This document shows positions 35,286 to 47,022 of a stretch of 64,000 bases of DNA, one piece after another (positions within the stretch are counted from its first letter, which is position 1; each line of letters opens with the position of its first letter). The notes under the pieces are model-generated. The model saw nothing but the letters and a program-made list of their open reading frames with translations, had not been told where the DNA came from and did not search any database. This DNA comes from Artemia franciscana (taxonomy: Eukaryota; Arthropoda; Branchiopoda; Anostraca; Artemiidae). The stretch spans positions 26,118,662 to 26,182,661 of the forward strand of contig NC_088867.1 in assembly GCF_032884065.1 (NCBI RefSeq). Reading direction: 5' to 3'. The translations under genes and the position numbers were made by a program.

Positions 35286-35473
35286 CAGGGGCGGATCTAG
35301 AGCAAAATCTTGGGGGGCGATGTAACAATCTTGGGCGACGGTGCCAATAATTGATCAAATTGACAAATTTATTCTAAAAGAGAGCAAAAAAAGAAAAAAA
35401 ACAAGGAATGAGGGCAACGGGAAAATCTTAGGGGCCAAGGTCCACCCGAACCCCCTCCTGGATCCGCCACTTG
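35286..35473 (+). mobile_element. MITE with GGGGCGGATC(C/T)AG ends, copy 1
   Basis: 188-bp non-coding element beginning CAGGGGCGGATCTAGAGC and ending CTGGATCCGCCACTTG, imperfect terminal inverted repeats. Such GGGGCGGATCCAG ends are common in invertebrate MITEs, probably hAT-like; the superfamily is inference. A diverged opposite copy lies at 36724-36884. Confidence 0.65.
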
Positions 35474-35619
35474 TACCACCCCTAAGTCCCCCACTCTTCA
35501 TGCTGAAGCTGAATTTATTCTTTATAGAAAATATCCTGGGACAAAACAAGTGTACCCAGTTGGTGATAACAACTGCTTTCTCTATAGCCAACAAACACAA
35601 CTTAGAAACAATAGAGATT

Positions 35620-35695
35620 TTTTTTCCAAGACACTGGAATTCAACTCAGTGAATATTTCGGCCCTATGTCCAAGGGCCATCTTCTGCACAACGCC
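35620..35695 (+). repeat. Dispersed ~75-bp repeat, copy 2
   Basis: Contains TGAATATTTCGGCCCTAT, GTCCAAGGGCCATCTTCTGC and ACAAC, matching 10540-10615. It directly precedes the first (TA)n tract. Confidence 0.55.
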
Positions 35696-35697
35696 AG

Positions 35698-35799
<102 letters not shown>

Positions 35800-36505
35800 T
35801 TTATTTGACCAAAGATTACATGGTTGCCAAATTTCTTTCGATTGTACAAGCGAAGATGGCAAAAACCATAAGCTGACCTAAACTCAAATGTGCCAACTAT
35901 AACAAATAGGGTTATAACTGAATTAACTTTGACCAAATGTTTTAACCAACTGCAATAATATCTACAAATTTCAGTTAACAAATTGAGTTTTAGTCGCACA
36001 ATTGGCATAAGCCATCCCACCCAACGTGGCAGCACTGAAAATGTCTACTTTCATTTTCCATGGATTTCAGGTTATTCTTCATTTTTAATCATAATCCAGT
36101 CTCTTCGTAATGACATTGACAACTTGATTGCTTCAACCAAAAATATTCTCCTCAAGTGACCCTACTATAAAAGCATTTTAAATTTATAACTGGTTATAGA
36201 TTTGATTTAATGCATAATCATTCTATTCTTTTTTTCGTTTTATTTTTGTTGTAGCTATGAAACATGAGATACGAATGCAAGAATCATCCCCCGTCCCTGC
36301 TCTTAACGTTGCCTATAGTCTATAAAGAAATAGTGACGAACACCACACTGCCATTCAATTTCACACAAACACAACTTAGAAATTTTTTTTTTTTCTTTAG
36401 AGTCCTGGTTAAACTTCGTTGAAGTAAGGATGCTAGGGTTGTTTCAAAAAGTTTATAAAAAGTTTTTAAAAACATTTTTAGTTTTAATTTTTGCATTTTA
36501 ATGTA

Positions 36506-36621
<116 letters not shown>

Positions 36622-36723
36622 AAATATTGGTCAAATAAAAAGTATTTCTTACTATATGCTGGGGCAAAAAAAGAAGAGGAAAAAATTTAAATAGCTTATA
36701 TAAGACATGAATTTAGGAAACCA

Positions 36724-36884
36724 CAAGGGGCGGATTCACGGGGGACTTGGACCCCCCAAGATTTTTCTGGCACCGTCATTCATTATTCTTCACTTTTTTT
36801 CTCTTTTTAAAAAAATAAACTGGTCAATTATTGTTGTCCTTGTGACCCCCCCCCCTTCAAGATTTTGCTCTAGACCCGCTTTTG
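36724..36884 (-). mobile_element. MITE with GGGGCGGATC ends, copy 2 (opposite orientation)
   Basis: Begins CAAGGGGCGGATTCACGGG and ends GCTCTAGACCCGCTTTTG. Its right end, reversed, matches the left end of the 35286 copy (GGTCTAGAGCAAAATCTTG). Each end carries one or two changes. Confidence 0.6.
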
Positions 36885-36929
36885 GAAACCACACTCTAAT
36901 TTAGTAAATAGATGTCGATGCATAAATCA

Positions 36930-38000
36930 TCTATGGATCTAGCTCTTACTTTTCACCAAGCATGGTTGGGATCTAAAGTTATTTTCTGTCGGATTTTTGA
37001 AATTCGACATTTCGCTCTTATTGATGACGTTTTTATAAGCACTGAGGCCCTCATTCCCAAAAGAAATAGGTATCCCTAATAGAACACTGGCTTTTACTTC
37101 CCACCAACCTCTATTGAAATCTCGATTGAGATTTGACAACAAAATCTAAAAGATATTATAATTACAATAACTTTTGCTTATCCCCCCCTAAAAGCCCAGA
37201 GCGGGCTGCCAAGAGCTAGTTATTTACCCACTGGACACTCGGTTTAGATACTTGCCCACTGGACACTCGGTTTAGACACTTACCCTTACTTCCTACCAAG
37301 TTTGTCTGAAATCTGACAACTCCCTCTAGTAGATATCTTGACGAAGGAATTTAAGAACCCTTCCTCCCCGCCAAAAAATTTGATCATATTCGGATCCCTA
37401 AGGACACAGCGTAGAGAATGGAGGTCAGACAAGTAATCAAACTTACAAAATCTCCATGAACATGACTTTAAAAATAGCAAATTTGGAGCTATTGATCATA
37501 TTTTAATCACAGAGCGAAATTGACCACTAAAATAGCTAACTGTAAATTTGTCTGTAGTTAGCGTATGATCTGGGAATGACACCAGATTTTACTCCCGACT
37601 AAGTTTGACTCGAATTCGGCAACATCTTTTACTGAATTCAAGATGTAAAGAATTTATTACCCCCCCCCCATATTGGTCAAATCAGGTGTGGACTCCGGAA
37701 ACCCCAATTGGGCCATTTACTCTTATTCCCTACCAATTTCGGTTAGGATTTGACAGTCTGTTCTGGCATGTTATGGTAAAACTAAATTTGAGACCCCTCC
37801 CCCACCAAAAATAGACGTTGCATCAGGTAAGAACACCAAAAAGTCCCAACCAGGGCTTTTTATCTTACCTTTTACAGCATGTGACTGTCATCCAATAACC
37901 ATTTCTGTAGATGTTAGGATGACAAAAATCAAGGAGCCCCTCATCCCATAGATTTATATATGCTACAGACCCCCAACCCCTTCTGCGTAAGCATATATGT
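36930..38000 (+). repeat. Degenerate tandem array (~150-320-bp units)
   Basis: A recurring block of the type ACTTCCTACCAAGTTTGTCT then AAATCTGACAAC then a C-rich run and CAAAAAATT is found near 36950, 37090, 37285, 37585 and 37715. A separate 30-bp direct duplication (CCCACTGGACACTCGGTTTA) lies at 37227-37275. It is non-coding, and similarity between units is low. Confidence 0.45.
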
Positions 38001-40494
38001 CCGAGTTTTATCTCAACTTTATCTGTCGTTATTTTACATTATAATGTGGAATACAATTATAGATCAATTTTATTTTGCGCCATTATATGACTAAAACGTA
38101 CTCACCGATTTTAGTGCCATACTATATCAGTCTGCGTTCACCAATGGCTATATTCAGGATTACTTGACTGAAACCTACAATATAAGTTAAAGAATTTTGA
38201 ATGATGTTAGAAATTCGACTATTTATCTCTGTATTTTTGTGGGCGAGGTTATTTGGCCTTAAGCGTCAAAACATAAACCCGTAATGGTTTTGCAAGTCAA
38301 GAAACAATTCTAGAGTTTTTACTGTCAAGGTGATTGGAAACTGAATAGGGTAACTTCTAGCCGGTTTATATAGTAAAATCCTTGAATACTTCCTATATCA
38401 AAAACTCGGTACAAGTTGTCAGGTTACACGCGCACTGAGAATATTGACCGCAATTATAATTCCGCATTTTACACATATTTGCTTCATTTGTTATGATCTG
38501 GTGGCTTTGTAACATCGATCACTCCACTTTGACAGCTCAATTATTGCGACGCAAATAACTATATTCAAATGCAAACTCAAGAAAGGAAATTAATTTGATC
38601 TGAGATGCTCTCTCTATTACTGTTAAGTTTAGTACTGACTAAGCACCACTGCGACGCATCGATATATGAACCCTCTGGAAGCCCAACTGCCTCTTGATTG
38701 TTTCCTAGTCGCTTGTGTCAAACCATCAGTGGTATTACTTCACGAAAATGTTGGGGGGGGGGTAACATTTCGAAATATATGTCGGGGAGGTGCAGTTTCA
38801 CTTTTTTATTTTTTGTTTTTAACGGAAATACCATCAAAGGGCTTTTCTTAATGAAAATACTAAACGAAGGTATTTTTCAATGAAAACACACAAAAAGACA
38901 CTTCAAAATCAGTAGGGGTATGCTGATTTTGATCTAAACTGTCAATTTTAAATTTCAGAAGCTAAATAATCAACCAGAAAAAAAATCCCTTTAGACATTA
39001 TCGTACTGATTAAAAGGGTGCCTTAGAAATTTTTTTCTAAAAAAAGAAAAATTACATTAGGCACAAATATTTCCCGTCCCTTTTAGACCAAAGTTGAAAA
39101 AATATGGAGTTTGAACGCCTGGGACTTGGGGGGGGGGGTGTCCACAGGAACATAAACTTTCAACATTAGTAAAGAGTTAAGAACGATGCATGTCACGTAT
39201 GTTATTACAATTCCCCTCAACATCCAACCTTATCATACTAAATAGAAAGTCATTAAAAATCGTGGGAGGAAGGCTATTTCGATCGCAGATTATAGGATCG
39301 AGTACCTTTTAAAGCAGAAACCTATCGAATGACAGCTTATTACCCTTTGAAAGTCATAAGAGTCTCCAGCCCCCCAGGGCATCGAATCAAAATGTAAAAA
39401 TAGCCCTTTTGAGCAGAAAAATCGAAAGTTCCAAAAACCTTGCCACCAGTGTAAAGCGATATATGTAGGTCCATATCCCAAATTATGTAAATTATCAGTT
39501 TAAACCAGTGTAGGTATATTTAATACAAATGTGGCCATGCTATATTTTGATGAATCAAAGTTATACAGGCATGTTTCGCCGTTGCAAGAAAAGAAAAAGA
39601 GATACAAGTTACTTAGTAGAACAAACAAGAAAAGAACTGCCAAAATTTGAGAGAAATACGATCAAAGACTTGTGAGTCGTTGAGTGTGCTAAAAAGAAAA
39701 TATCCGAGGCAATATGTCACTATCTCCACTAGACATATAAACTGTCTAACCACATGAATCTAGACCTGGTTGTAACCGAGAAGTCACCATTAGCTGCCAA
39801 TCATTATTAATCAGGTTCAACATTGACAGGGGTGGGGGGTGTAGAAACTGTTAATCTTTATTCAATTTATCAATGTATCTGGACAATAAACCATTCAACC
39901 AAACATGAAATTTTAAATTATAAGCTTAAAAAAATGTTTACTGAATGTAAACTTTTTAAAGTTTCCCTACGTTCTTCGCCATGAAGTACTACTCATGAAG
40001 CATAAATCTTATTCCACAAATTTTTCAGTTCGCGATAATGACAAAAAAGGGACTAGTCCACTGAGTGAGGCTGATCCAGTCTCGGGCTATTGAGCTAATT
40101 TGATTGGATTGAAAAAAAATTCATGCACTGTTTTAAAATTAGTCAAGCATGGTCTGTTGATCGACAATGAATCTTTGTATATCTTATGTGCGCTCCAAAC
40201 TGTAGTCATATTTATGGATAAAATTAAATAAGGCACGACTACAGCGCCAATAACGTAGCCCCTTCGGGATTTGCGTGATAACGTGATTGCCCGCTCGTGA
40301 TTATTCGGCATAATCTCTATGATTGGAAAATCAAAGTAAAGAGTTAAGGCGCAATTTCTTTACACTCAAAAAAAGAGAAGCTTAGAACAGCAGGTTCCTT
40401 TCTGTATGATAAATCTGGCATGTAGCATTAGAAGACGTACTTTTGAAGAAACTAGTATGGACATAGACTTCCTAAACCAACACCTTGCCGTTTT
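38001..40494. other. No recognised gene
   Basis: Contains G10 and G11 runs near 38753 and 39130. A 74-codon reverse ORF at 40087-40311 and others have no recognisable domain. Confidence 0.5.
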
Positions 40495-41830
40495 AATTAC
40501 TTCGTTTCAAATAGTTCGTGGTAACAAGCCGTAAGTAAGGTTTGACTCGGCTCAATAGTAACCGAAACTCTAAAAAACAGAATTTTGATATTAATAGACA
40601 CATTAAGAGAATCAACTTATTATGCTGATTCCAAATGTATCAAATTTACCAAGTTTACTGTTACCCATCAAAAAGTTACGAGCCTGAGAAAATTTGCCTG
40701 ATTTTTGAAATAGGGGGAAACATCCCCTAAGATTCAAGTAATTTTAATGGGAATCACACCATCGGATTCTACATACCAGATAACAATACTGCAGAAGTTT
40801 CAACCTCCTATATACAAAAATGTGGAATTTTGCAATTTTCGTCAGAAGAAGGATCATGGATGCGTGTTTATTTGTTTTTGCTTTTTTCTCTCCAGAGATG
40901 GAGAAAAGAGACCGAGAGATGGTGAAGTTCTAGTGGCCTTTTGAGTGACCAAAAAGATTGGAGGGTAAATGGCTCCCTCCCGCGCCCCTTTCCCAAGGTA
41001 ATCTGACTAAAATTTTGAAATAGCTATTTGGTTCAGTATAGTTTAAAGATAAAATAATTATGTCTTTAGGGGTAAAATGACCCCCCATAATCCATGGGGA
41101 GAGACCTGTAATTTATGAAATTTGCCCATTGTTTACGTATAGTATTTGTTATTGGGAAGTATACAGAGAATTTTTTGGAGGGGGGAATTTTGTGCTTTGG
41201 GTGAATTTCCATAGGGAGGATCTTCTTTGGGGAGGGAACTTTTCGGGGGATGAATTTTCCTGGGGAAATTTTTCACCAGGGGGATTTGACAGAATTCTTT
41301 TTAATTGTCTTACATTCTCTTTGCCAATTCAGTTTTGCTTATGGAGATGTTCTGGGGGCATTATCTGGGAGCTATTTTCCGCGTGTTTTGATTTCTGGGA
41401 AAAAATTCCACGGAAGGAGGCATTTCCAGAGTGATTGAGAAACCGATTAGAAACAAAAGTCTTTTTCAAATGAAACTTTGCTAAGGAGATTTTTTCAGGC
41501 TGAATCGTCCCCAAGAAATGTTACGGGGCCGGGATTTTCAGCGAGGTTAGAACAGTCTGGAGGGAATTCAAGGGGGGGGGGTGCACTTTACGCAAAATGA
41601 AATTTCCATGGAGGAGCTTGCCGTGAGGGGGGATAGTTCATGGAGGGTGAGCCAGATTTACTGGCATTATCTAAAAACGATCAGAAATTAAAAAAAACAA
41701 AACGAGTTTCTTTTACTGAAAGTAAGAAGCAACATTAAAATTCAAAACAACAGAAATTATTTCGTATATGAAGTGTTGCCCCCTCCTCAATACCTTGCTC
41801 TTTACGTTAAAGTTTGGCTGTTTTTCCCAT
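40495..41830 (-). repeat. Foldback-family copy (reverse, head truncated)
   Basis: Begins at the terminal palindrome region (AGTTCGTGGTAACAAGCCGT), then GGCTCAATAGTAACCGAAAC and the body in reverse. It contains a cluster of GGAAATTTT/GGGGAATTTT words (41160-41650) and ends with half a foldback head near 41708-41830. A 101-codon ORF (41129-41434) falls in the G-rich cluster and is a by-product. Confidence 0.75.
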
Positions 41831-42639
41831 TTTTTAAGAACAGCTACTGAAACACAGAATAAGAATAATTAGAATAGGAAGTTTTTTTGAAATGCTAACA
41901 GGAAAAATATCAAGGAAATATCAAATAATATCAAGGCAATCATTCATTAAGGGTATATCTAGGATTATTGTTCGGGGATTGGGTTATTTTGTTCGGGGGG
42001 CAGGGTACAAAAAAACAACTGAGAAACGCATTAAAAATTTGTTTATATGTAGGCTATTTCGTTTTGTTTTTACGAGTCTAGCAAAATTTTCAGAAGATGG
42101 GTTCAAACCCTGTAATCCCCCCTGAATATGGCCTTGTCATTCATATATCTTGACTATTTCCTCAATGCGTGTAACTGTGATGTGTCTTGGACATAACACA
42201 GAATTTAACAAGTGGTTAATAGTTTTTTGTACAGCAGAAACTATAGAAACTTACTGTAATGTAGATAACGTTGTTTCAAGCGTTTTTGGCTGTGTACATT
42301 TCTTCCTTGCGCGGTTCAATCGCATCTTATGCATGGAATTGACAATTAGCGCCTGTTCTTCTCATCCAAAATGTTCTGAAAACCAGTTAGGTTATTGATC
42401 AAGCTCTAGGAACAATGGACGATTTGAAAGGTAATCTATTTATAATATAACTCAATTGGGGCAATATTTTTGCTATAACAACACCACTTTTAGCTTTTTA
42501 GAAACCTTTCTGACAACTTTTAGATCATTTGGGTGATCTAATTCAGAACTTTAGGAGAATGTGCTAAGCCATAAGAAACGATATAGTAAAGAATAAAATA
42601 GTGTCTGACACGGAAGTGAAGGAAGATTTGTTTTACGAG
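41831..42639. other. No recognised gene
   Basis: Short ORFs at 41892 and 42150 show no family resemblance. Confidence 0.4.
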
Positions 42640-43690
42640 GAGGAATTAGAAACATTAGGCTACTAAAAGGATTAGAAAGTAATAAGGCCCCAGTTGCTGA
42701 TAGTGCGGTAAATGAGCTTCTTAAGTATGGTGGTTGTGAAGTTAGAAATAAATTACTGAAAATCATGAATATGATTTTTGAAAAAGAGAAAGTATTGAGT
42801 GGTTTTAAAAAAAGTTTTAAAAAGGTTTTAAAGTGGTTTTAGTGGTCTTTGTATGGATAATTTTAATGGACTTAGTCCTAAGGAAAACGGAAAAGGATAT
42901 GGGAGAGCACGAATTGAAATGGGAAGGTAAACTCTCCTAGACTTATACTATGCTGATGATTTGAGTATCCTAGATGAAAATATTAGCAAATTGATTTAGG
43001 GGGGGGGGTACAGAGTATTTGAATATGCTCGAAAACTAATGTTGAGGAGACTAAGTCGCTTAGACTGGGAATAAATGAAGGGGAAGTATGACGGCGGGTC
43101 GATCGATCAGTGGAACGAGACAATTGGTCAAATGAATTATTATTAGTTAAGATTGCGAATGCAGTGAATGTACTAAAAGTAGCATAGACAAGAGCCAGCG
43201 TTGTTTCACAACTAAAAAATAAATAAATGGAAGAATAGGAGGATAAGCCTGTGCACCCAGATTAGAATGTTAGCTACAGTATTGACAGTGGTCAATTATT
43301 GTTGTAAAACTTGGGACCTTCGAAAGGCGGAGGAGATTTGTTAGAACTTTACCGAAGGAATTGTGCTCGGATCCTTTTGACTATCAGTGATTGACCGTTT
43401 TTCAAAAAAATAAGCTGTAAAAAAATGTGGTTCTAGGCTGTCCCGCTTTCTATGGCTATAAGATAAAGGCTGAGGTATCTGGAACTCGTTTTGCGGATTA
43501 AAGTTGACAGATTGACAAAGAATCATCCTTTTCCACCAACCATCTAAGTCCTAACGAAAATCAGGTTGTCCCAAAATTTGATGGAAAGAGGTTTGATGGA
43601 GAGATGAAGGAGGAGTGTGCGCAGCTGTGTTGACCTCAGGCAGCTTAGTGCTGCACTGATTTTTAGTAGTAGTAGCAGTAGTAGTTCTAG
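42640..43690 (+). mobile_element. LINE reverse-transcriptase remnant
   Basis: Translated pieces across shifting frames match a non-LTR reverse transcriptase: GLESNKAPVADSAVNELLKY near 42660, DLYYADDLSILDENISKL near 42940 with the YADD catalytic box, RMLATVLTVVNYCCKTW near 43270, and a CxxK-W-EV tail near 43540-43600. The copy ends with a (TAG)n tail at 43666-43685. Many stops and frame changes are present, so it is old. The stretch between the YADD and VVNYC boxes is compressed, suggesting internal deletions. Confidence 0.8.
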
Positions 43691-43864
43691 ATCCCTTTCA
43701 GAAAATTCGTATATCATCATTTCATAAGAAGCTATTTAACTATTATATTATTTGAGGTAGAATAATTCAAGGACTCTTGAAGGTAAATTCCCCAGAAAGG
43801 AGAGAGGTTTGATAACAACAAAACTTGGGTCTGTGAATATTGAAATGTTTCATTCTGAATCATT

Positions 43865-43938
43865 CCCGTTATGTTACCAACATATTTATTGTTACCAACA
43901 TAATATATGTTGGTAACAATAACTCCCGTTATTGTTAC

Positions 43939-43945
<7 letters not shown>
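43865..43945. repeat. Perfect palindrome plus direct repeats beside (TA)n
   Basis: 43886-43922 is a perfect inverted repeat with 17-bp arms TTATTGTTACCAACATA around a 3-bp centre. Flanking it on both sides are direct copies of CCCGTTATTGTTACCAACATA (43865-43884 with one base missing, and 43925-43945). The right copy runs straight into the (TA)n tract. Confidence 0.85.

Positions 43946-44006
<61 letters not shown>
43946..44006. repeat. (TA)n microsatellite
   Basis: About 30 TA units continuing from the palindromic repeat. Confidence 0.95.
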
Positions 44007-44011
<5 letters not shown>

Positions 44012-44052
44012 TTTTACCCTGAATTAAGGCTGTTCCAGCTATTAATATAAAA

Positions 44053-45272
44053 ACAAGCCTTTTTAACTAAAAGTAAGGGGTAAAATTGAAACTAAAGCGA
44101 ACAGAAATCATTTCTGGAATGAGAGGGGCTGCCCCTCCTCAGCACCTTGCTCTTTCCACTAAAATTTCTACTACTTTAAAAAGCTTGTGTTTCACGATTT
44201 GTTCTCAGAGAATTGAAACAAAATTCCAACTTTGGCGTAAAGAGCGAGGTGTTGAGGAGGGGGCAACCCCCTCATACAAGGAAAAATTTCTGTTAGTTTT
44301 AAGTTTTAATGCTGCTCCATACTTCCAGTTAAAAAAACTTGTTTTTTAATTAATCTACAATCATTTTTTGAAATATTGCGAGGAAATTTGGCTCCACCTC
44401 CAAAGAAAAATCCCCTTCCCCACAGATACATCCTTTAGTCAGTTACATCCTGGTCAAAATTTACCATTAGCAATTCCCCTGAACAATTCACCTCCTGGAA
44501 ACTTCCCTCCCATGGAAAATTCTCCCCGTGGAAGCTTTCCCCGGTTGAAAATTCGCCCCCAACCGAAAAATGTAAGCATGCTTCTCAATAACAAATACTA
44601 TGCGGAAACAATGGGCAAATTTTTAAACTCTAAGACCTTTCCCCAGGGGCTGTGGGGGGTTGTGTTATCTCCAAAGGCATAGTTATTCAGCCTTTCAACT
44701 ATGCTGAACAAAATGGCTGTCTCAAATTTTGATCTGACGAATTTAAGAAAAACGGGTGTGGGAGGGGGCCTGGTTGCCTTCCGATCGTTTTGGCCACTTA
44801 AAAAGGGCACTGAAACTTTCAATTTCTGTGCGAATAAGCCCTCACTAGATATTCTAGATCCACTGGGTTGATACGATAACCCCTGCGGAAGAAAAACAAG
44901 AAAATAAGTAAATAAATACGCATCCATGATCTTTCCTCTGGTAAAAAAAAGAAAATTTTCACATTTTTACAGACAGGAGCTTGAAATCTCCACAGAAGGG
45001 CTCTTTGATACGCTAGATCTTATGGTATGATTTTCTTTGACATTCATGAGTTTTAGGGATTGTTTACCCCTTTTTTGAAAATCAGGCAAATTTTCTCAGG
45101 CACGTAGGCTTTTGATAGGTGATACTAAACTTAATAAAACTTCTATATTTGGAATCAGCATTCCAAATCTTCTGATACATCTATTGGTATCAAAATTCAA
45201 ATTTTTAGAGTTTCGATTACTATTGAGCCGGGTCGCTGCTAACTTACACTTGGTTACCAGGAACTGTTTGAT
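44053..45272 (+). repeat. Foldback-family copy (forward, complete)
   Basis: Head at 44053-44345 (GAGGGGCTGCCCCTCCTCAG on the left, GTTGAGGAGGGGGCAACCCC on the right). The body has a block of alternating GGAAAATTC words (44380-44570), GATCGTTTTGGCCACTTAAA and GCATCCATGATCTTTCCTCT. The end is TTACTATTGAGCCGGGTCGC and GGTTACCAGGAACTG. A 104-codon ORF (44368-44682) is inside the body and has no domain. Confidence 0.85.
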
Positions 45273-46619
45273 TTGCATCTAAGATATTTGAAGTTTGTCT
45301 TACAAGGGCCTCATGGACACTAGAATAGTTTTTGTAGGGTAGGGGATGAGGACGAAAATTTTACAGGGAGGTTAAGTTTTTGCAAGAAAAGGCTTTATCT
45401 TACTAGAAAAGTGTCATCTTTATTTCTGACCATTTCATAATTTTGTGCATTTTGGGTATAATTGGTCTTCCTGGAGATGGGAGGCTGAAGCCCTCGATGC
45501 TCGCCTGCGGCTATCCTTAAAAATCCATTCACGAATAATTGTAATGGCAGATGCGAATTAAAAACTGCCATCATAATGCAGATGGTAACCTGATGGGTGG
45601 CCATCATAATGTAAACTCAGGGGCAACCTGAGTTTACATAAGAAAGAACGCAAACCCCTCAGCTACCCATCTTTGATGTTGAATTAATATGAAGTAAACG
45701 TCATTCATTAATAATGCTTTAATGCTTTAATGCTTTATGTCAGGTGGGAAAACGGTGTAGATGTGGTTTTCTGTTCAATGTATTATTTGTTTTCCAGAGC
45801 CTCTTCAGAAGGAATCACAGACTAGGCATACATACATAAATATATATAGAAGGTGCTCATTTGATTTGAAATTCAAGGTTCTAGTTCAATTTATATCAGC
45901 CAATGTGATTGAAGTTCAATCAGTCCTCCTCCCTTTCCCTTTTGTCCTACCCCTCTTACCACCAAAGAAATTTGACCAAAATTTGGAATAAGCACGTTGT
46001 TGAAAACATTCAAAAGGTCCGATTAATATCCCTCCCGGGATGTCATAATCACATTAGCACCGAGGCAAGGGCCGTAAACAATGCAAACTGGCAACTGTTT
46101 AAACATATCTTTTATAATGAAAAAAGGGATGTTTGTAACATATCTTAGGAACAGTTCAGGTTGTTAAGTTCAAACTTTTAAGGGATGTTGAACTAAATCA
46201 AAAGGCATCATGCGCATCCGGATTGCCAAAAGGGCGTAACAGCTAAACCTCAGGAACGATTTAGAGTGTTAAATTGAAATTCCACATATCCCCCCCCCAG
46301 GAAAATACCTGTGGAAAATCCTCCTGGAAAATTCTTCCTCGTGGAAAATTTTCCCCGGCAAATTCGCCACCGCGGAAAATTCCCCTGACAATTCCCTAAG
46401 GGGAAAATTCTCCTTATGTGTAAAATTGAACTACCAAAGAGAAATTAAGAAACACGGAAAAATTAAGAAAAGGAGGGATTATGTAATATCCTACCTACAT
46501 TCTAAAATACAGGTAGAAAGTATGGTTTAATGGGATTTAATTACATATTTATTTCTTTTAATTCTTATTTTCGTGCTTAATATTTCGTGGATAAAAAAAA
46601 TTATCTGCCCACCCTTTCC
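45273..46619. other. No recognised gene; GGAAAATTCC-rich block near 46270-46410
   Basis: The 46300-46410 stretch repeats words such as CCTGGAAAATTC and GGAAAATTCCCCTG, as in foldback-family bodies, so a fragment of that family may lie here. The rest shows nothing. Confidence 0.45.
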
Positions 46620-47022
46620 CGTAAGTCAGTGAGAGTAGATCTTAAAGCTGCGTCAATTAACGCCTTACAGTTGACGTTTCCTACAGTGGATATAAACGGT
46701 TATTTTTTTTCAACAGTGCAAGAGCGTCTATAAAAAGGTTCAGGCGCTCGGGTTCCTAGACTGGCACAGACCTAACCCTGAGATTCCGCTGCAGGTTCGG
46801 AGGGTACCATGTCCGGCATTTCTTCCTATTAGTGACATTGCCTTAGCTTTCGAAGCCCCAAGAGGAGCTTGGCAGTGGATCAAGTCAACGGACCACTTCA
46901 AGGACATCAATACGGGTCATATAAGTAGGAACCAAAGGCTCAACCCTCCCCATTTCCTCCTGACCTATGAGATGACTGCAATTGATGCACCCAGAGCCTC
47001 CCGCGAAATAATAATTTGCTGA
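46620..47022 (+). pseudogene. MULE transposase C-terminal remnant (FLYWCH-associated type)
   Basis: Two overlapping frames carry consecutive parts of the classic MULE domain. The first (to about 46725) reads VDLKAASINALQLTFPTVDI and NGYFF, the conserved DFE-A--NA--FP---I-GC-FH block. The second (open 46696-47022) reads SVYKKVQALGF, VPCPAFLPISDIALAFEAP and NPPHFLLTYEMTAIDAPRAS, then TGA. These match the ...QSVYRKVQELGL, ALAFLP--DV--AFE and NPP-FP---WN-YE-T---PRTNN blocks. One frame change lies between them, near 46715. No N-terminal FLYWCH finger or flanking repeats are seen. It is a different MULE lineage from the one at 28213. Confidence 0.7.

Noticed and set aside
42060-42125. Possible tRNA B-box (GGTTCAAACCC)
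   Set aside because: No cloverleaf arms or A-box at the right distance could be found.
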